Positions 1-12,200 of a stretch of 64,000 nt of DNA are shown here, one piece after another. Each line of letters opens with the position of its first letter. Position 1 is the first letter of the stretch. Below the pieces are notes generated by a model. It ran no database searches and had not been told where the DNA came from. It saw only the letters and a program-made list of their open reading frames with translations. The position numbers were made by a program, and so were the translations under genes. The DNA comes from Sclerurus mexicanus (lineage: Eukaryota; Chordata; Aves; Passeriformes; Furnariidae): the NCBI GenBank assembly GCA_013396755.1, contig VWZF01001791.1, positions 16,221 to 80,220 of the forward strand, written 5' to 3'.

Positions 1-3000
1 CACAAGCATCTGATTTAAAGCAGCTTTCACTTCAAAGATTCATTATGCAATAGACAAAATTATTATAGTATTATTTGTATTATTCACTAGAATAAGCCAA
101 ATAAATTTCTTCCACAGCATATGGACAGTTTAATAGAATTAATGTAAAATACAGGAGGAGTATTGGAGTACTATCCATTTGGGTTGTGGAAAAAAGCTGA
201 TCTTGAATTTTATTCGTATTATACAAAAAACAAATTGTAACTTTGTTCAGTGTAAAACCAATTAATAGGTGACAGAATATCTACCATTTTCTCCTTGTCA
301 ACAATGAAAATTTTTCAGTGTTCCTATGTAAAAACTAATACAGATGGATTTGAAGCAATTTTATTGATGTGACTAGAATTTGGACAGAGATTTAAGCCAA
401 GCATCTCTTCCAAGTAAGGCTTGAGAATGCATATTCTGAACCGTATTTTAAACTACAGCTGGATTCCTTTGTTGAATACTGCTTAAGTTCATGAATGCAA
501 ACAATACAGAACCTCTCTTAAGAGAGACATAAATATATTTAAGGTGGGTTGGGTGTTACAAATCAAAGTTTTGTATCTATACCTCAGCCTATTTAGACAT
601 TGTGTTTTGCCTAGATGTACGTTCTATCCCCTTGAGCAAAACCGTATGGAAAATAAAACCCTACTTAAATTCATACTGCCCTCTCTTCTACAATCAAGTT
701 TAATTATGAAAATCTCCTAATGCCATGGAATAAGTTAAGCCTAACACAAGCTATATAAGTAGCATTAACCTAATTTTACATATCCTTCCACCCTGATTGT
801 AGATTCTGAAGAGGTAATTTAAGTTTTATATCCACTTGGCAATAAGAAAATTGAGGTTTGAGATCCACATTTACATGCTCAAATAGGTAAGACCATTAAC
901 CTCTCAAGTGCGATTTTAATAAAACCTTAAGTTTTCCCACACAGCCACATGACATCAACATTGGTTATCCTTCTTACCCTGGCCTCAGTGAGGTAGGTAT
1001 TGCATCTGGCGCACTCAGCTTGGCTGCTCCAGCAGTGATTTTCATGGTACAAAAGACCTGACACAGACATCTCCTACTGCTACTGTGTTTGAGGAAGTTC
1101 TCTCTTTAAATGAATGACTAAATCTAGGAAGGTATTCTTAGCTAGAATTATGAGTTGACATGTGCTTCTCCATAGACTATAAGTACTTGCTAACACTTCT
1201 ATAAAAAGGAGAATTATTCAATTTGTATTCACTAAACATTGAATTTGCTATGCTAATGACAGACTCAGATTTCTTTTTTCCAGAGGCAACTGCAAAGTTC
1301 AGAGCCACCACGTTTAAAATTCTTTATGAAGCTGTCCTACAAGACTTATTAAAAACTGAGTAAATTACCACATTAGAAAAAAAGAACCCAACCAACAAAA
1401 AAACCAACCAAACAAAAATCATCCCCACAACCCAAAAAATCCCCCAGAACACCAGCACCCTAAAAAAGGCAAAACAAAACTAACTAACCAAAGAAAAAAG
1501 TTAAAAAGAAGGCGGAAAACCCAATGCAGTGGGAAAACCCCACAATAAACCAAACCAAAGTAAGCTCTCAACACTGATACCTTTCCAATGACTGGAATAT
1601 AGAAAGTCCAAGTGTTGAGATAAGCAGAGAATTATATATTAAGAGTTATATATGTAACGATCTCTGCCAAGCAGTTGTACAAATGCAGATGTAGTTCTTA
1701 TTTTTGTAACTTTCTTCAGTGTGTCTTTTTTTTCTATTCCATGTGCTTCCTTTATTCAATACTATGCTAACAATCTAATTAGCTATAAAGGCTTTATTCT
1801 GGGCTATACTATGCCTAGAAATTGAGAGTGAATTAGCATCCTACAGGCAAGATTCAGATTTTCTGTGAGCTAAGATATCTACTAACTCTCTATTGTTCTT
1901 ATGATAACCACACTTAAAATTAAAATCACAGTAATTAAGGTGATCTATTTGCTGGAAAGCATCAGGTAAAACTATGCGCAATTATGGAAACCTTTAACCA
2001 TGCCATATTAAAAAACAACTTTGAACATTTCCTTCTTTTAATTGCTGAATCAAGCCCTGCACCCATGTAAAAAAGATTTTTTCTTTCTTTCTTTTTTTAA
2101 TGTTGGGATTTTAAAAGAATGCTAGGAGTACATCATATAGTCCCCACCAAAATTACATAACTGATAACAGAATGAGTCAATTATTAATCACTAGTGTATT
2201 TTATCTATTTAAAGGTATTATTTTATCATGGTGAAAAATTAAAGTATCTTATATTTGTTATCTACATTTTGAAAGACCCTTTATTTCTTCATAGACCTTG
2301 ATAGTTTTGTACAACCTCTCAACCTAGACAGGTTGTATAAAGAGAGCTCTATGCCCAAGATAGTCTATTTAAACTTGAGATTAGACCTTCTTTGTTGATA
2401 CTGCTTTGATAAATCTCTGCTGAAGGTTCTTTATGTACAACTAGAATACAGTGCCTAATTTAGAACTCAGTAGCACAAGTGTAATATGTGATTTATTCCC
2501 CTGAAGTGAGAACCCATTCCAACGCATCGGTGAACCTTTCTACATGCTCTTCAAACCAGAACATACTTCATTCCTCATCCTCTGTTATTCTGACCTCATT
2601 ATTTACTCAAGTACCAGATATGAACATGTGAAACCCCAGTAAATCAGAAGCAAAAAAACTGCAGCACCAGAGCAAATATAAACATTCTTTGTTGAACTAT
2701 GCAGTGTAAGAATATACAGAAACAAAACATGAGACATTAAGATTAGTAATAAAATAATTGCAAAGCCTAAGCTGAATTTGTAACAAGAAATTAATTTTAT
2801 ACATTACTTTCCAAAGTGTTTTAGAAGCATAACAAGATCTGATTATTGTACATTTTTATGGCTGTAAGGTGCTACATACAGCTGCTACCCATGTGTATTA
2901 GAACTCATATGCAACAATCTTGCATCAGCTTTCGACATGTATTTTAATTTCTGTTAAAAACTGATGAGCAAGGACATAAAAACCATTGTACAATGATCTT

Positions 3001-5865
3001 TCACCAACAGACTAAACATTTGAATGATATGCACAGACAAGAAATTTTTTGTAATAGTTTCTAACTAGGTAATTCTTAATCAGAGAAGCTTTGTCCTAAA
3101 ACCAGGCTAATTTATTATTGCTTATCTTAAAAAAAATACATCTATTATCAGAAAAATTGAAATAACCTTTTGTCATAACCTAATTATGTAAGTGTACCCT
3201 TGTTTGCTTAAACTAACAAATTACATTTGCTCTTGTATATATTATAATTCCTAGTATTAATGAGAGAGGCTAGAGCATCATAGGTAAATGCTTTGCTCAG
3301 TTTCAAAGTCTCAACACAATATTCAAAATTCCCACAGAAGAGCAAGTGAGGTGAAGATTATAAAGAGCAGTTAAGACTAATTCAGAGCTGTATTTAAGGC
3401 CCAGTACAGTACTCAGCAGATTTAAAAAACAAAACAAAAACAACCAATCAACAAAACCCCACAGACCTTTTGACTGAACTCTTAACCACAGATCACTTAA
3501 CTCAGACATAATGTCCTATATAATACTGCACCAATGACACATTGTGTTGGGGACACACACTCTTCTTCTGCAGCGTTTGGAAAACCAAGCATCTCTTACA
3601 GCTCTGTGGAGACCTACCTTAAGTGAAGGGTTAAAAATCACTCTCACATTCATAGTTCCAATGTTAGTAAGTATAAAGCTTAAAGCTAAGAAACCCAATC
3701 AATCAGTTTTTCTAATGAAGTTTCAAAACACAGCACAGAAGTGGAGACAAGCTGTAAATAATACTTAACAAACTAAGTGTAACATACACAGGGCATTAAT
3801 ATTGACTTTGGAAAGCTGAGCTGAAGAAACAAAGTTCTCTTTTAGTTTCTCTTCAGTCAGTGACATTATCCACAGGAAAAAGTACACTGTGACATGATGC
3901 TTTGCTTTAAACTCTCAAAAACGCAGCTTCTAAGGAAGCTCAGAGTTTACTTTTTGTTAATTCTGATTTATATTCCAAATCACCCATAAAACACTAACTG
4001 CAAGACACTCGCCAGAAAAACAAGAGATCAGACACTACTTCATGGTCCACCCTGAGAGTCTGTAGTTCCAGTTCTAACTCTTCTGTAGAGTGAAGTACTG
4101 TCTGAAATACAAGTTACAGAAGTTTTAATGGCAATTGTTTCCACTACCTTCCACACCAAAATGAACAGTCTCATTTGATTGCCAATATTGAATAATCAGA
4201 TCAAGCCAAAGTAATCCTAAACTGCACATGTAAGTGTCCACAGTTGTATTAAAAGTATTGTCTGTTTATGCTGACTACAGCTTACAATCAGACATGTATA
4301 AATGGGAAAATAATTGGAGAAATCAGTTGGCAGCATATGCTAACTTCTGTTTTGTACATCAGCTACAGTCAGCAGAATTATTTTAAAATATGCATGCTTA
4401 TTTTATCAGTGATTCAGTGTCTTGGGTACCTAAGCTCCAAACCTATGTGTGTATAATTTTACACAATAACTTAGTTACACATTTCCAAGAGGCAAAAATC
4501 TAAACCAGTGAAGAAAATACTTTGGATCAGGCTTCCACTTACAAAGACTCATTATGTTTATTTAGCTAATATTTTTAAACCCTCATTTGACCTGTAAGTA
4601 TGCCACTATATTACAGAATTATAACCAATTAAATGACCAAGTTAATTATAAAGTCGTAAAAGAAAGCTGGCTCTCAGTCTCCTGAGAATAATGATAGCAT
4701 TTACGTTATATTGACTGTTTAATTAGGAAATTCAGTTACTAGTTCATTGAAGATACATTTTTCACCTATTTCTTTTGCCCTATTTTTAGTTAGGTGGGAG
4801 TTAAAGGCAGCAAATCACATACATGAGCAGTTACCAAGAATTTACATGCAGAAGTAAATATATGGCATTGATAAAATATGGAAATGGGCAGGTTTTGCAG
4901 TAACTACTGAAAGAACAGCTATTGGGTGTATACCTTAATAAAAATCAAATTTATTATTTTTAAGAATAAACAGCTAGAATCTGCATATCTAAACAAATGG
5001 GAAGTTCATAGTAATGTGAAAAAAAAATGCATGCACTTAGGTCTCAATTTTACTGCACATTTTTGGTAGAAATCCAATTAGAATACATGCATTTTCTTAT
5101 GTGCAATTTCATAAGTGGATTCCCTTTATGATGCACAATCAACTTGAGTTGATCATGAGTTATTCCCATTATTAGGAAAATCTATAAATTCTGCAATTTT
5201 TTATTTATTTTTGTTGGTATTCAAGAACAGAGAATACCAAAAAGGGTGCTAGTCTTCATTTATTAAAAGATTACTTAAAAAGGAAAAGAACAATCCCTTC
5301 TTCAGATCCATGACAGGGAACATGGGAAGACATTAGTTTCCATTGTGCCAAGAATTATTTGGGGTAGACATCAGGCAAAATTTTTTTTTTTGAATTGTTA
5401 AACAAGTCTGTCAGGAGTGACTCAAGACTGCTGATCCTGCCTTAGAACAAGGACACAGAATGAACTCTTAATGTCACTTGTAGCCATGCTTTTCTACAAC
5501 TGGAAGATATCCCCTGTAAGCACTTATTTTGAGTGAAACAGACCTACAAAGACATTATAACTGTAGCCCTGCTTAGCTTCTTCTGAAAACATAAAAATAT
5601 TGCACTTTAGACAGGTTCATTTTGTTTCCAAAATAAAATTAAGTCAAAGATGACAATTTTTTTCCACTGGAACACAAATTTCAGTATAGAGTATGCCAAA
5701 TATAAGTAAGGTTATCTGCAGACATTGCAATTTTGTTCCAGAGGCAAAAAGATCTCAAGCATACTGCAGAAACCCAAACTTTCAAAAAATGCAGAAATTA
5801 TCACCAGTTTCACTGCATAACCAGCATCTGTTCTCATATAAAAAAATAAAGTGTTTGCATTAATC
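1..5865. other. 3' flank of TTC39B: distal UTR or intergenic, no gene seen
   Basis: AT-rich sequence without a recognisable exon. All open frames are short and lack family similarity. It contains an A/C-rich low-complexity stretch at about 1375-1535 and a smaller one at 3421-3465. Part may belong to a long 3' UTR of TTC39B. Confidence 0.5.
1375..1535. repeat. A/C-rich low-complexity tract
   Basis: About 160 bases with very few G or T, made of irregular AAAAACC and CCAAC units. There is no clear repeat period. It resembles the tracts at 6636-6796 and 52030-52115. Confidence 0.7.
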
Positions 5866-6131
5866 TTTATTGCACCATCAACTTTTTTTTTAAATATCCC
5901 CCATTCAAGTCAAATATTAAATTATTTTTATCAAACAAAATATAAGGTTTTCTTTAAAACAGCAAGTAGATACAGAATAGGTGCTATACAGAAAAAGAAC
6001 AGTCTAAGGGAATGATATACATCAAATCAGAAATGACAGAAAACAATCATGTTCTCTCCTATGATTAAAAAAAGATTACAAAAAGATTGTGTAGGCTATT
6101 TATTGTATGCATGAAAGGCATCCCTCCTCAG
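5866..6131 (-). promoter_or_regulatory. TTC39B: Proximal 3' UTR of TTC39B with two candidate poly(A) signals
   Basis: Downstream of the stop codon, AATAAA hexamers on the minus strand occur at 6099-6104 (28 nt after the stop, probably too close to be the main one) and at 5866-5871. The second is followed by an AT-rich stretch. Further hexamers are likely in this AT-rich flank and the real cleavage site cannot be decided from sequence alone. Confidence 0.3.
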
Positions 6132-6228
6132 TCATGGTGTTGAAGCAGGTGACACCTTCAAGCTGTCAAGTGCTGCATGAATTCTGAAGTGCAACCTGGA
6201 CTCCATAGAGTATTCTTTGTAGTTGTTT
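6132..6228 (-). CDS. TTC39B: TTC39B terminal coding exon with stop
   Basis: Encodes NNYKEYSMESRLHFRIHAAL then DSLKVSPASTP and TGA at 6132-6134 (visible residues 537 to 567). The C-terminal MESRLHFRIHAAL motif distinguishes TTC39B from TTC39C. Acceptor ATGTTTTGCAG. The exon continues into the 3' UTR. Confidence 0.97.
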
Positions 6229-9200
6229 CTGCAAAACATAAAAATTATTTTAAGAAAAAGATGTTTGGACTGGATTGTATCTACTTCATAAATGCAGGGA
6301 AGTACCAAAGTTAACAGCCTACATTCTTTCAAGAGAAAATAGAGGTTGACATACGGATGAGTTTTGAGACATCTAAAGCTACACCCAGAAACCAAGCAGG
6401 GAACACTTACACCAGTACAAAAAAATTAAATGTCCTGATAAACTGAACCCATGTATTAGCACCTCTTTCACTTATTTTAATCTTTTGAACAGTCCTCCCA
6501 ATTACTGAAGCTTGCTATGAAAAAGCAAAATACTATAGAGAAGAAGGCTGTTAGCTGAAAGTGTTTGTTCCGCCTCAAAACACAACTCAGAGTAATAAAA
6601 CACAGAGAAATCACACTATGTAAATCTCCCTCCCCCCAAAAAAATCTCTTCTCTCCCAAAACCAAAAAAAATCCCAAACTAATAAAAACCAAAACAAACA
6701 ACAACAAAAAAAACCCCAACCAAAAAAATCCCGAAAACCAACAAACCAGAAAACAAAAACCCAAAAAAAACCAAGAAAAAACCCAACCCCCCTAAAACTG
6801 GGGAACAAAAAACTATGTTTCTAAAAAAGCTTTCAGAAGACTGTTTCTAACTCACATTTACAACACTACTGCATCACTGGCACACTTTTCTGTACACACA
6901 AGGGACATTCTGCCCCATACTACAATCTACAGATGATGCAAATATGCTGCTCTACAGTAAATTTAGCTCTCAGCTGGTCTTCTGCAACAGGATGTGAAGG
7001 GGCAAAGGGGTGTGGTCAGATGTGTACTGGCTTTTAATCTACTACTACTGTCTTTAGTGCAGCAGATTTGAGACCCACAGCTGCTCTCTGGGACAGAGTG
7101 GTACAGAGCCTTTCTCTAGACTCTCTAGCTCCACCCCAAGCATGCAGGAGCTTCAGCATTTCTCAAGCCCAAATGAAAAGGAAACATTTTCCCTTCATAC
7201 TGTGTCTTGTTTGTTTCTGTCAACTCCACCGTCTCTGAAGGAAGGAGTTACATGAAAATGCAAAATTCGCTATATTGAACAAGTTCTCCAAACCAAGAAC
7301 CCAGATTTATAACTATTTGCATTTTGGAAAGAAGCTGTTAGTAAGAGAAAACATATGCCTTCATTGCTACAAATACTCAGCTATTCTTAATTTACAGGGT
7401 GATAAAAAAAATAAATCCACTTACTTTGCAGTTTCTATGTATCTTATTGCTTTTTCTCTCTCATCCTGGTGTTTGTACAGAAGACCCAATTCATATAGGG
7501 TGAACGGCACCAAATAGCTATCATATTTTATCTGCTTCTCACTAGAAAACCAAAAAAATACAGAAACAGTTACTTAAAACCCTGTCTTAATCAACCAGTT
7601 AACTTCTAAATGCAATCACTGTCTGTAAGAGAATGTAGTCAGAGAAAACCCTCTGGAACCATTTTTACTAGTTAAATCTGTACACATTAATCATGCCTGT
7701 AAGAAGTCAATGTAAAATACTGCCAACATAACCTTCTAGGAGTAAAGATTTATCTTTCCTAGCTCACATTTGTACTGTCTTACATTACCCAAGCTAAAAC
7801 AAACACAGTAATAGGATCCTATTGTGTAATCTACAGTTCAAATAAAACACCCAACCATCCAAAACCCTAAACTGAGATAAAAGTGTTCATTAGGTTATGC
7901 AGTATAATACAAATACTTTATTTCCACACACAGAATTAAGACTGCTTTACTCTAGCTTTCCTGAACAGATCATAGATAAGTAAGAAAATTCAACTTCTCA
8001 ATACAAAATATTTTCACAATTACTGTCACTGGAAGGCATCTCTGAAGATCATTCAACTGAAACTCCTGCCCAAAGAAAGGCTAAGAGCAGCAAACTGTCC
8101 AGGACAGTGGTCACCTAACTTTCAAACATATTCAAGGACGGAGACTCCACAGTCTCTCTGGGCAACCTTTGCCAGTGTTCAACCAACTTGACAGTAATTA
8201 AAAAAACCTCCAAACCCACCTCCTTATGTTTAGATGGTATTTCCTGCATTTCAGTTCACGCACATTATCTCTTGTTCTGTTACTGGGCAGCACACTGAGG
8301 AGAGTTCTCTCTCTCTGTCCCCCTCTGTCTTATGCACTCCTTTTAGGTCTTCTCCAGGCTGCTTATTTCCTGCTCTCTGTTTCAATCTTTTAATCATCTC
8401 TGTGGCTCATTTTCAGTGTGTACATGCCTCTCTTACAACTAAGTCCAAGACTAGAGACAGTACTCCAGCTGTGGCCTCATCACTGCTTAGATGGGAGGAG
8501 GATCCCCACTCCCACCTCCTGAGGACAGTGTTCCTATTGCAACTCAGGAAACTTTGTTGAAAGGCACATTGCTGGCTCATGGTCAGCTCCAAGTGGAATA
8601 CAACATCCCAGATACCTGAGCCATTTTCTGATTAGATGCTCTCCAGCCAGTTAACCCCTAGTCTGTGCTGGTGCATTGGGTTATTGCTCCCCAGGGATAG
8701 GAATTGACACTTCCCATTGTGCAACTTCATGATGTTGCTGTTAGCCCATTCCTCCAAACTGTCCAGGTTGCTCTGAATGGCAGCACACCCATCTGGCTTA
8801 TCAATCACTCCATGCACTTTGTATCAACTGCACATTTGCTGAGCTTGCATTCTGTTCCATCATCCAGGTTCTTAATGAAGATGTTAAAAACTGCTGGCCC
8901 CAGCATTGCTCCACTGGTCACTTCATGGTGCTGATCACAGCCCTTTGAAACCAGCAGTTCAGTTAGACTTCAACCCACCTCATTATCCACTTACTTAGCT
9001 GAGATTTCCATTAGTTTGTGGTGACATTATGGGAGACTGGTAAAAACCTTTTTAAAACCAAAATAAAGAACACACACCAACTACTGAGTCATTTGTCTTA
9101 TTGTGGAAGTCTATAAGGATGGTCAAGTATTATTTCCCTTTCATAAATTCATGCTGACTACTCCTGACCACCTTCATCCTTTTGGACATGGTTTCCAGAA

Positions 9201-12200
9201 TTATTTACTACACCTTCCCAGGGACTGGAAAAGTTGACCGGCCTGAAGTTTCCCAGATCCTCCTTCTTACCCTTCTTGAAGATAGGGATGACATTTGTTT
9301 CCTTCTGGTCTTCAGGAGTTTACTCTAACTGCCATGACATTCCAAAGATAATGAAGTGTCACAATGACACCGGCCAGCTCCCTCAGCACTCATGGATATA
9401 TACCAAGGTCCTATGAACTTAGATATATGCAGATGCCATAGACGCATGTATGCCTAGTTCACACTTCTCCTAACCTGACCCTCCTTCATCAAGGGTAATT
9501 CTTCCTTGTTCCAGACTTTCCCACAGGTTTCATGGATCTGGAGTTCCTGATCTGGCCACTAGAGAATGAGGTGAAGAAGATTATCATATATCTTGGCCTT
9601 TCCTGTGCCATTACAACCAATTTTGATTCTTATCTGGACAGAATAAAATCGACCAACATTGCAGAACAAAAGAGTTCTTAACAAGTACTGGAAAAGCTCT
9701 CAACATGTTGAGTAGCACTTCTACAGAGGCATCAAATTCATCAAGACAAACCATGATAAACAGTGAGTAGGGAGATGGCTTATATGATAAAAAAGTCTTA
9801 AAGCAGCTCGAGATATGCAGAAAGTAAAGATGCACAAAATGCATTTAATTTACCAGAAACCTTCTTCTCCTCTCCATGCAAAACATACACTTTATGAATA
9901 ACTGTTGTCTTTAGATATTTTTTTTAATGTCTCAGCTCTCTGAAGCCCTTTGGAATAAAATTTTTCAGAAATAGCATTCCTTTAACTTGCAACCAATAAA
10001 GCTCCACTGCCCTGTAACTTGCAAAGTATCTGATTAAATTCACATGGGATCTTAGAAATGGTAAAAGAAAACAAGATTGCAAGAAAATTAAAACACACAA
10101 TAGAATTATATATAACAAATTTTCTTGAAGTATTAATTGTTGTAAATTACTTGTTGGAAAAATTGCATGTGTAAAAATGCTTCTTCAGCCCAAATACTTT
10201 AAAACTTGCAAAAAGTTTACAACTACAACCAGCACAACATCATGTTTTATAATAAAAAGGAGATATGGATCTGACATTTGAAGTATTTAATAAATCTGCA
10301 ACACAGAAAAATCAAGTTTTCAGCTGAAACAAGTAGCAACAATTTATTATCTACACAGGGAAGCATTAACTACTGAAGTACTAAATCCTAAAAAGAAACA
10401 AAAAAGAAAAAAACCAGGAAACTTATGTGAATTATCTTTACTTACTGACAGTTCTGCAAATACAATTCCAAATACATTTGGATGTGTTGCACAACAGCTT
10501 GATTTATGTGGTCTAAAACATCCTTTATATAGCTTTTTATGTGTGGTAAATTGCTACAGAAAAATACTAGCAAAGTTTTGTGGTTCTCTGACTACTTTCA
10601 GGGGTATTTTTATTCTAGGTCCTTAAAAGGATGTTGAAATTTAATTATTCAAAATTCAAACATGACAGTTTCTACAGATTATCAGAATTTTCACCAAAAG
10701 CTATAAAATATAAAGGTTTGAAATACAATTTTTGTCACTCTTTTACCTTTGAATTACTTTACTGAAACACAGTTCAGCTTGCATGAGTCTTCCCAAGTGT
10801 TTCAGGCAGAGGCCTTTCAGTAGCTGCAACATGCACACATCATCCATGTAGTACTCGTTGTGATCTAACACGAAAAGCAAGATATAACAAACAATTTTAA
10901 GATGTCATGAAAAGAAAAATTAGGTTTCCAGTAGGGAATATGTATTCAGACTCAGGACATTGCTTCTTACATTTTCTACCTCAAAACGTACGTAACCTTC
11001 ATGCACAAATTAAAATACCATCTACTAAAGAAGATGTGTCCATAACATGTGCATCTTTCTTTTCAAAGAGAGGTAAAGAATAAGAGAATAAGAAGAAATT
11101 GAAACATCCAACAAACAGGCATAGATTGGCATTAATTAAAGATTTCTGTACTTTTAACATTTAAACCTACAGTGAGATAGAAACAACATTATCTTAATAG
11201 CTTCCCCTGCTACAGAGCACTGGCAGACCTCCAGTAGAACCAGTAACATGAAAAAATCACAAAACCACACTACAACTCTGCCCTACAGAACTCTCAGAAA
11301 CATTATTTTGCAATACAGATTCAAGAAACCATTTTTATTAGTAATTCCATCATCTCTAATGATTAAGAAGCCTCAGTAGTAGTGTATAACATTTAAAAAA
11401 TTCCATAAAGTTTTAGGTTCAATAGAACTAAAAATACCAGATGAAAGAAAGTTTTTAAATCAATTCAAAATTTACTTAACAAGTGTGGTCCTTTTTTCTT
11501 CCTTTATTTTTATAGCATTTGCTGGGTGCAAGGAGGGAAAAGAAAGGAAAGAAAACACATATGGATAGACAGATGGCGGCACATACATTAACAATTCAGG
11601 AAGCAAAACACTCTCCCTTCAGATCATATTGTTTACAACTAATTACCAGCTCTCTAAGGTCGCGTTAATTTTTTTCTTAATAGTCTGCCAAAGAGATCCT
11701 ACGTAAACAGTTCTGAAACATGCAAGACTAACACATTTTAGGATTCAGCAAATTGCTTTGCCACTATATTCAGGCTTTTTTCTGTCTGTGTTTAAATCTA
11801 GAAAATCTCAATAGACAGTAACTGACAGACTGCGCTTTTAGTGACATGTAGAAGCACAGTGGGTGAGTACTTTGCATTCTCTCTAGCCTGTTTTGCTAGG
11901 CTAAGATACTGGATTCATGTGACTATCTCCTGAAGGATTCATTAATTGAAATTACTGGGGGCATGCACTAATGTCAGTAAAGGCTTGTCAATCTCTGACA
12001 ACTACAACTAGTGTCTCCCTGGTATTTCCTAAAAGAATAGAAGCTATATGGTAAAACACTAACAGTAAACTTCAACAAATGCACAACCCAATTTAATACC
12101 ACCTTGCAATCAGTGTGGCAGAACCACCTTCTTGCAGCCCTCTACGCCAGAGGAAGTATCACTATCTAAATTACAACACATGAAACAAATTAATTTTTCT

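Noticed and set aside
6565..6808. Open frames on both strands across the A/C-rich tract
   Set aside because: Produced by biased composition that lacks stop codons; no protein features.
8234..8560. 108-codon plus-strand open frame
   Set aside because: Antisense reading of the CR1 3' UTR.
10446..10514. A shorter version of the candidate cassette exon using an internal TTTTAG acceptor
   Set aside because: The outer acceptor has a better pyrimidine tract and gives matching phases with a longer helical peptide. The inner one was kept only as an alternative.
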